From Fibrobacter sp. UWP2 (GTDB taxonomy: Bacteria; Fibrobacterota; Fibrobacteria; Fibrobacterales; Fibrobacteraceae): 64,000 nt of DNA. The stretch covers positions 62,001 to 126,000 of the forward strand of contig NZ_FQYM01000001.1 in NCBI RefSeq assembly GCF_900141705.1. Reading direction: 5' to 3'. Position 1 is the first letter of the stretch. Each line of letters starts with the position of its first letter. The notes below the pieces were generated by a model. The model worked only from the letters and a program-made list of their open reading frames with translations. It was not told the DNA's origin and ran no database searches. A program made the position numbers and the translations under genes. Shown in pieces: positions 59,299-64,000 of this stretch.

Positions 59299-59322
59299 AC
59301 GCTTAGAAAAATGTCGGGCTAA

Positions 59323-60810
59323 TTAAGCCTTTTCGCCCTTGTCAGAATGGCAGGGGCATTCACCGTCTTCGCAGGGGCAATGGTAGCAGTCACCCGTCTC
59401 GGCGTAATCCTTGCCGCTCCAGCAGTACGTGCAGAGTTGTTCCGCCGGGAGGCCAATCGCATGCACCAAGTCATCAATGCGCTGGAAGGCGAGCGTCGTC
59501 AAGTTCAGGTTCTTGCGGATGTACTCGACCATATCCTTGTATTCTTGGTTATCGGGATTGGTGTACTTTGACAAGTCGGCGTTCTCTCCTTCGCGTTCGC
59601 GAATGTAGCGGCGCGTAATGAGATCATACTCGCTCTTGGAACGGGAGAAGTTGATGAACTTGCACGGGTAAACCAGCGGCGGGCAGGCAATGCGCATGTG
59701 GGTCTCTTTACAACCAAGCGAATAGAGCTTGGCGGCCTGCTTACCGAGCTGCGTGCCGCGCACAATGGAGTCGTCGCAAAACACCAGGCGACGGTCCTTG
59801 ATAAGTCCCGGGACCGGGATGAGTTTCATGGAGGCGACGTGTTCGCGCTGGCGTTGGTCCTGTGGCATAAACGAGCGTGCCCAAGTCGGCGTATACTTTA
59901 CAAACGGACGGGCGAACTTCATGCCTGCCTCATGGGCATAGCCCAATGCGTGGGACGTGCCGGAATCCGGAATACCGGCGGCGGCATCCGCCTCGGTAGG
60001 AGTGCGCTTGGCGAGGGCGCTACCGCAACGGTAACGCGTCATCTCGACGTTGCGGCCTTCGTAGCTCGAAGCTGGGTAGCCGTAGTAGACCCAGAGGAAC
60101 GAGCATATCGCCATCTTCTTGCCGGGTTCAACCAAAGTCGTGTCGCCTTCGGGAGTGATCTCGGCGACTTCGCCGGGGCCGAGGTCGCGCACATGGTCGT
60201 ACCCGAGGTTCGGGAGGGCACAGCTCTCTTGGACGGCTATCATCGAACCGTCCTTTTTGCCAAGGATAATCGGAGTGCGGCCCCACTTGTCGCGGCTGGC
60301 ATAGAACTTGCCGGTGCTGTCGACAAGCAGCACAGAACAGCTGCCCTTCACCCTATCTTGTACGTACTTGAGGCCTTCGACAATCGAGGGCTGCGTCGCA
60401 ATGAGTGCCGAGACAACCTCGGTCGGACCGACCATCCCGCTTGTGGTCGAGTACTGGAGCTGCATGTAGTTGTTCTTGAAAAGTTCGTCCTTCAGTTCTT
60501 CGATGTTGCTGATGAGACCGACTGTCACAAGCGCGAAAGTGCCCAGCTTGGAGCACATCACCAGCGGTTGCGGATCGGTATCGGAGATGACTCCGATGCC
60601 AACGTTGCCAGAGAACGAGGCCAGGTCGTGCTCGAACTTGCTGCGGAAAGGAGTGTTCTGGATGTTGTGGATGGAACGATGGAAGTTCCCGTCGGCCTTC
60701 AATACGGCCAAGCCACCGCGGTGTGTTCCCAAATGAGAGTGATAGTCGGTTCCGTAGAACAAGTCACAAACGCAATCGTTCTTGGATACAACTCCGCAAA
60801 ATCCACCCAT
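59323..60810 (-). CDS. purF: Amidophosphoribosyltransferase (PurF) with Cys-rich tail
   Basis: 495 residues from ATG 60810, preceded by AAGGAG. N-terminal MGGFCGVVSKND places the catalytic Cys at residue 5 after a four-residue propeptide. Residues 1-230 are the class II glutaminase. The PRPP site is RLVFCDDSIVRGTQLG. GYAHEAGMKFARPF and SFMPQDQRQREHV match the ammonia-channel/hinge region. CTYC near the C-terminus corresponds to the Fe-S cluster ligands of the Bacillus-type enzyme. Five more Cys follow in a short tail (CYHCPC, CPCH). It makes 5-phosphoribosylamine, the first step in purine synthesis. No other pur genes here. Confidence 0.82.
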   Translation of the reverse strand: MGGFCGVVSKNDCVCDLFYGTDYHSHLGTHRGGLAVLKADGNFHRSIHNIQNTPFRSKFEHDLASFSGNVGIGVISDTDPQPLVMCSKLGTFALVTVGLISNIEELKDELFKNNYMQLQYSTTSGMVGPTEVVSALIATQPSIVEGLKYVQDRVKGSCSVLLVDSTGKFYASRDKWGRTPIILGKKDGSMIAVQESCALPNLGYDHVRDLGPGEVAEITPEGDTTLVEPGKKMAICSFLWVYYGYPASSYEGRNVEMTRYRCGSALAKRTPTEADAAAGIPDSGTSHALGYAHEAGMKFARPFVKYTPTWARSFMPQDQRQREHVASMKLIPVPGLIKDRRLVFCDDSIVRGTQLGKQAAKLYSLGCKETHMRIACPPLVYPCKFINFSRSKSEYDLITRRYIREREGENADLSKYTNPDNQEYKDMVEYIRKNLNLTTLAFQRIDDLVHAIGLPAEQLCTYCWSGKDYAETGDCYHCPCEDGECPCHSDKGEKA

Positions 60811-60898
60811 ATATGTCTCCTTGGCTATAGGTCTACAAAGCGACCATAAAATAGAAAAACTAGAACGTTCCGTATAGGGATTTTTTTGCGTATAAAAA

Positions 60899-60921
60899 AC
60901 TCCCGGAGTCGTTCCGGGAGT
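60899..60921 (-). terminator. Terminator of the yebC operon
   Basis: ACTCCCGGA/TCCGGGAGT stem with a 5-nt loop, followed by TTTTTTA on the minus strand. Confidence 0.85.
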
Positions 60922-60969
60922 CTTTACGAAGATAAATCTTCGTAAGTCATTTACTAACAATAATTTGAA

Positions 60970-61719
60970 TTATGCGTCAGCAGCGTCCATGTCGGCTTCG
61001 TCGATTTCGGCGTTGTGGTAGACTTCCTGCACATCGTCGTGATCTTCGAACTTGTCGATGAGCTTGAGGAGCTTCACCGCGTCGTCGTGGCCGAGCTTGA
61101 CCGGGTCGTTGGCGACGTAGCTGAGTTCGGCGCTCATCATTTCGATGTTCGCAGCTTCAAGAGCCTTGGAAACGGCATCGAATGCTTCCGGAGAGGTGGA
61201 GATTTCATGCACACCGTCTTCGGTGGACATGTCTTCGGCACCGGCTTCGAGCACGAGGTCCATCACCTGGTCTTCGGGGTACTTCTCGGCGTCGACGATA
61301 ATCACGCCCTTGTAAGTGAAGGCCCAGGAAACGGAACCGGATTCACCCATGGAACCGTTGTTCTTGTTGAAGATGTTGCGGATTTCGGCAACGGTGCGGA
61401 CCTTGTTGTCGGTCATGCACTGCACCATGATGGCGATTCCGCCCGGACCGCGTCCTTCGTACATCGGTTCCGTCATTTCGGTACCGGAGTTGGCACCGGT
61501 ACCCTTGGCGATGGCGCTTTCGATGTTCTTGGTCGGGAGGCTCTGGCTCTTGGACTTAAGGATGGCTGCACGAAGACGCGGGTTGGCGTCGGGGTTGCCA
61601 CCGCCGAGCTTGGCGGCAATGGAGATTTCCTTGATAAGCTTGTTCCAAGCCTTGGCACGAGCAACGTCGGTTTTGGCTTTCTTACGTTTGGTGGTGGCCC
61701 ATTTAGAGTGACCGGACAT
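60970..61719 (-). CDS. yebC: YebC/PmpR-family protein
   Basis: 249 residues. MSGHSKWATTKRKKAKTDV ARAKAWNKLIKEISIAAKLG is the diagnostic start, RGPGGIAIMVQCMTDNKVRT with YGKGVIIVDA-type region follows. Described as a transcription or translation factor that helps ribosomes at proline stretches; which applies here is not known. Last gene of the run pgm-(61766 gene)-yebC, 47 nt after the hypothetical. Confidence 0.96.
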   Translation of the reverse strand: MSGHSKWATTKRKKAKTDVARAKAWNKLIKEISIAAKLGGGNPDANPRLRAAILKSKSQSLPTKNIESAIAKGTGANSGTEMTEPMYEGRGPGGIAIMVQCMTDNKVRTVAEIRNIFNKNNGSMGESGSVSWAFTYKGVIIVDAEKYPEDQVMDLVLEAGAEDMSTEDGVHEISTSPEAFDAVSKALEAANIEMMSAELSYVANDPVKLGHDDAVKLLKLIDKFEDHDDVQEVYHNAEIDEADMDAADA

Positions 61720-61765
61720 AGATTACCTCGAATATTCAGGTTTTCGATTTAGGTGAAACTTTTGA

Positions 61766-62569
61766 TTATCTCTTGTTCATTCTGCAACGGCGCTTTTCTT
61801 TCACAGAAAGGCTCGGGTCGTCGCATTCATCTTCTTCGACGGACTTTTTCTTCTTTTTCTTCTTTTTCTTCGGAACGTCGTCGTCATCTTCGTCTTCGTC
61901 GTAGGATTTTTTCTTCTTTTTCTTTTTGACGACCGGAGCCTCGTCCTCATCATCATCGGCCTTGGCCTTCATGCGGGAACGGCGGCTGTCATCAGCACCC
62001 ATGGTTTCCTCGGCATTGGACTTGGACTTCTTTTGCATGGACTTGAGCTTTTGCTTGTCCATGGGGTTCGCCGAAGCCTTGGTAATGGCATTGTCGTACT
62101 TACCGTGCCAAATATCACCCAAAAGAGAACCCGAAGAAAGGGCGTCCTTCAAAATGCCCTGCGCCCAGTCGTCGTTGGCAGGCGGCAGCAACTTGAACTT
62201 CAAGTTGCGAATAGACGTTGCTTCCTCTTCAAAATAAAGCATCATCTCGAAAAGGCCGACATTGTACTCTTTGTTGTCGGTACCCGTGGCCGTCTGGTCC
62301 ACGTAGGCAAGCACGGCGTACACATCGCCGTCAAAGAGGGCGTTGATGAGCAATTCCGGGTCACCGTTAGGGGCGCGAACCTCACCAATGGCCTGGAAAG
62401 CCCAAGGGGCGGCTTCCACCTTAAGCGAGAACTTGTGGTAGCCGTGTTCCGCGGGCTTCAACTTGAGCAAAGCACCAGAAAAAGCCTGGAACTTCGGCTT
62501 AATCGAACCTTCCTGAGCGTAGCCTGCCATGGCGAAGGCAAGCACGAGCATCATGAGAATCTTCTTCAT
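61766..62569 (-). CDS. Secreted protein with Lys/Asp-block C-terminus
   Basis: 267 residues with signal peptide (MMLVLAFAMAGYA). Residues 20-180 are a beta-rich domain of unknown family (QAFSGALLKLKPAEHGYHKF, LLINALFDGDVYAVLAYVDQ). The last 80 residues are alternating blocks of Lys and Asp/Glu (KKKKKKK, DEDEDDDD), likely disordered, ending in DDPSLSVKEKRRCRMNKR with two Cys. It lies between a phosphohexomutase gene (22 nt) and yebC (47 nt) on one strand. No function assigned. Confidence 0.72.
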   Translation of the reverse strand: MKKILMMLVLAFAMAGYAQEGSIKPKFQAFSGALLKLKPAEHGYHKFSLKVEAAPWAFQAIGEVRAPNGDPELLINALFDGDVYAVLAYVDQTATGTDNKEYNVGLFEMMLYFEEEATSIRNLKFKLLPPANDDWAQGILKDALSSGSLLGDIWHGKYDNAITKASANPMDKQKLKSMQKKSKSNAEETMGADDSRRSRMKAKADDDEDEAPVVKKKKKKKSYDEDEDDDDVPKKKKKKKKKSVEEDECDDPSLSVKEKRRCRMNKR

Positions 62570-62590
62570 TTTTCCATTCCCTTTTATTTT

Positions 62591-64000
62591 TTAGTTCTTG
62601 TAGAACAAAGCTTTGGCGGCTTCAAACATCGGATCCTTTTCGTCAGGGTTGCGGCACTCCGTGTAAATACGGACCTTGGGTTCGGTACCAGACGGACGCA
62701 CGAGCATCCAGGAATCGTCCTCAAAGATGACCTTCACGCCGTCGAGCGTGAGGAGCTGCTTCACCGTCTTTTCCTTGTCGCCGACCATGACCTTGGCACC
62801 GGGCTTGGCAATCTCGGCGACAGCGTCGACCTTGGCCTTCAAGGGCGCGCCCACGAGGGACTTGTCCACCTCGAAGCCCGAACGCGTCGGGTAGAAGCGA
62901 CCATATTCTTCGTAGAGGGCGTCGAGGTATTCACCCAGGTTCTTGCCCGTGGTGGCCATGATTTCGAGGGCCATGAGGAGACCGAATTGGGCGTCCTTCT
63001 CGAGGGTGTTGTTGAGGCCCGAAATGCCGTCGGATTCTTCGAAGGCGACAAGCGCCTTCTGTTTGGCATTGCGGCTGAGCCACGGGCGGAAGTTCTTGAA
63101 GCCCACCGGGGTTTCCATCACAGGCACACCGAGCTTTTCGGCAATGATGTTCACAAAGTTCGAGGTTGCGACGGACTTCGCAACGACTCCCTGTTCCTTG
63201 CGCCAGGTCGCCATGTAATGGAAGGCGATGGCTCCAAACTGGTTCATGTCAATTTCGCGCGTGCCGTCGTAGAAGCGAATGCGGTCACCATCGGGGTCAA
63301 AGATGGCGCCCAGGCGGAACTCGCTCTTGCTTTCGTCCAAAACCTTGCGGACTTTCTCGAGGTTCTTGCTCGAAGGTTCCGGAGCAATGCCGCCAAAGAG
63401 GCTGTCGTCTTCATTACGCAAAGTGATGAGGCATTCCGGATTGTCGAGAAGAGCGGCCGGACGACGACGGGTGGACCCGTGCACGTGGTCGCACACAAGC
63501 GTGAGACGCCCCTTCTTGATGAAGTCCTTGATGCGGGCGAACTTGATGGTGCCCTGCTTGATGAGGAATTCCTTGTAAATCTTGAGGGAGTCGATGATTT
63601 CCCAGTCCACCTTGGCCACCGGTTCGAATTTCCAGGTCGCCATCATCTCGTTAGAGAGCTTGGTAATGACGTTCGTGATTTCCGGACCTGCAGGACCGCC
63701 GTCGGCCGGGTTGAACTTGATGCCGTTGTAGTGGCTCGGGTTGTGGGAGGGCGTCATGTTGATGGAGCAGGCGGCACCGAGCATCTCGATGCAGGCGGAG
63801 AACTCCGGAGTCGGCATTTCGCCGCCGTAGTAGACCTTCACGCCGGCCTTGGCGAACTGGTCAGCGACCGCTTCACAAAATTCATGGCCCAAAAGGCGGT
63901 TGTCGTGGCCCACGACCACGCCGCGCTTCTGCAGTTCGGCAAAATCCTTGACGCCGAGAGCTTCAAAAAGTTCAGGAGTCGCCTCGCGATAAAGACGCAC
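62591..64000 (-). CDS. Phosphoglucomutase/phosphomannomutase family protein, 5' end missing
   Basis: 469 residues visible; the frame is open to the right edge, so the true N-terminus with the FGTSGIRG-type motif lies outside. The active-site Ser is in MTPSHNPSHYNGIK, the metal loop is DPDGDRIRF, and the sugar-recognition region is AFEESDGISGL. The phosphate-binding loop near the C-terminus is VRPSGTEPKVRIYTE. Moves phosphate between C1 and C6 of a hexose. Whether glucose or mannose is the main sugar cannot be told. First gene of the run that ends with yebC. Confidence 0.92.
   Translation of the reverse strand: MRLYREATPELFEALGVKDFAELQKRGVVVGHDNRLLGHEFCEAVADQFAKAGVKVYYGGEMPTPEFSACIEMLGAACSINMTPSHNPSHYNGIKFNPADGGPAGPEITNVITKLSNEMMATWKFEPVAKVDWEIIDSLKIYKEFLIKQGTIKFARIKDFIKKGRLTLVCDHVHGSTRRRPAALLDNPECLITLRNEDDSLFGGIAPEPSSKNLEKVRKVLDESKSEFRLGAIFDPDGDRIRFYDGTREIDMNQFGAIAFHYMATWRKEQGVVAKSVATSNFVNIIAEKLGVPVMETPVGFKNFRPWLSRNAKQKALVAFEESDGISGLNNTLEKDAQFGLLMALEIMATTGKNLGEYLDALYEEYGRFYPTRSGFEVDKSLVGAPLKAKVDAVAEIAKPGAKVMVGDKEKTVKQLLTLDGVKVIFEDDSWMLVRPSGTEPKVRIYTECRNPDEKDPMFEAAKALFYKN

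Overview
The window looks like chromosome of a Fibrobacter-type (phylum Fibrobacterota) gut bacterium. The main evidence is four protein types recognised as Fibrobacter paralogous families: a Fibrobacter succinogenes major paralogous domain lipoprotein (FISUMP, TIGR02145 type), a TIGR02147-type protein and two TIGR02171-type giant lipoproteins. A secreted GH16 beta-glucanase, many Cys-lipoproteins and an LptD outer-membrane protein (Gram-negative, diderm envelope) fit this. Family names come from recognition of the sequences; no database search was run. Coding density is high, and many genes overlap or abut (TAATG, ATGA). Most long antisense ORFs are shadows of GC-rich genes.

Layout. 1-14.3 kb: a 3'-truncated MFS/acyltransferase/acyl-ACP synthetase fusion, an L31 ribosomal protein, hisB, a RodZ-like protein, maf, lptD, several secreted proteins of unknown role, a HAD phosphatase and dgt. 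14.3-25.4 kb is the accessory, partly AT-rich part: a VapBC-type toxin-antitoxin pair, a FISUMP lipoprotein translationally coupled to a TIGR02147 protein, an RluA-family pseudouridine synthase, and two convergent TIGR02171 paralogs whose 3' ends overlap. 25.5-42.5 kb: pheT, dnaX (with an A11 slippage site) followed by ybaB, a complete TolC/adaptor/RND efflux operon, a GspE/PilB-like ATPase, mtgA, a DnaG-like primase, murB, a VanZ-like gene and an RlmI-like methyltransferase. 42.5-46.8 kb: GH16 glucanase, a collagen-repeat lipoprotein and a TPR protein. 46.9-50.5 kb: groESL, an XRE regulator, a 298-bp tandem repeat and tRNA-Arg(ACG). 50.5-64 kb: a bifunctional penicillin-binding protein, rlmN, a TPMT-like methyltransferase, ychJ, argC, obg, an HU/IHF protein, smpB, a cell-wall amidase, purF, yebC and a phosphohexomutase running off the right edge.

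The least ordinary feature is at 49739-50409. Two nearly identical 298-bp units lie in tandem next to tRNA-Arg. Each carries the last 29 bp of the tRNA gene and an internally duplicated, covarying stem-loop architecture. This could be a structured RNA family, a minimal element integrated at a tRNA 3' end, or both. Other points of note are the dnaX homopolymer frameshift, a HAD gene that seems to start at CTG, a sigma-54-like promoter in front of groES, degenerate 7-nt-period repeats between genes, and a three-domain SUMF1/beta-propeller/SGNH architecture in the TIGR02171 proteins.
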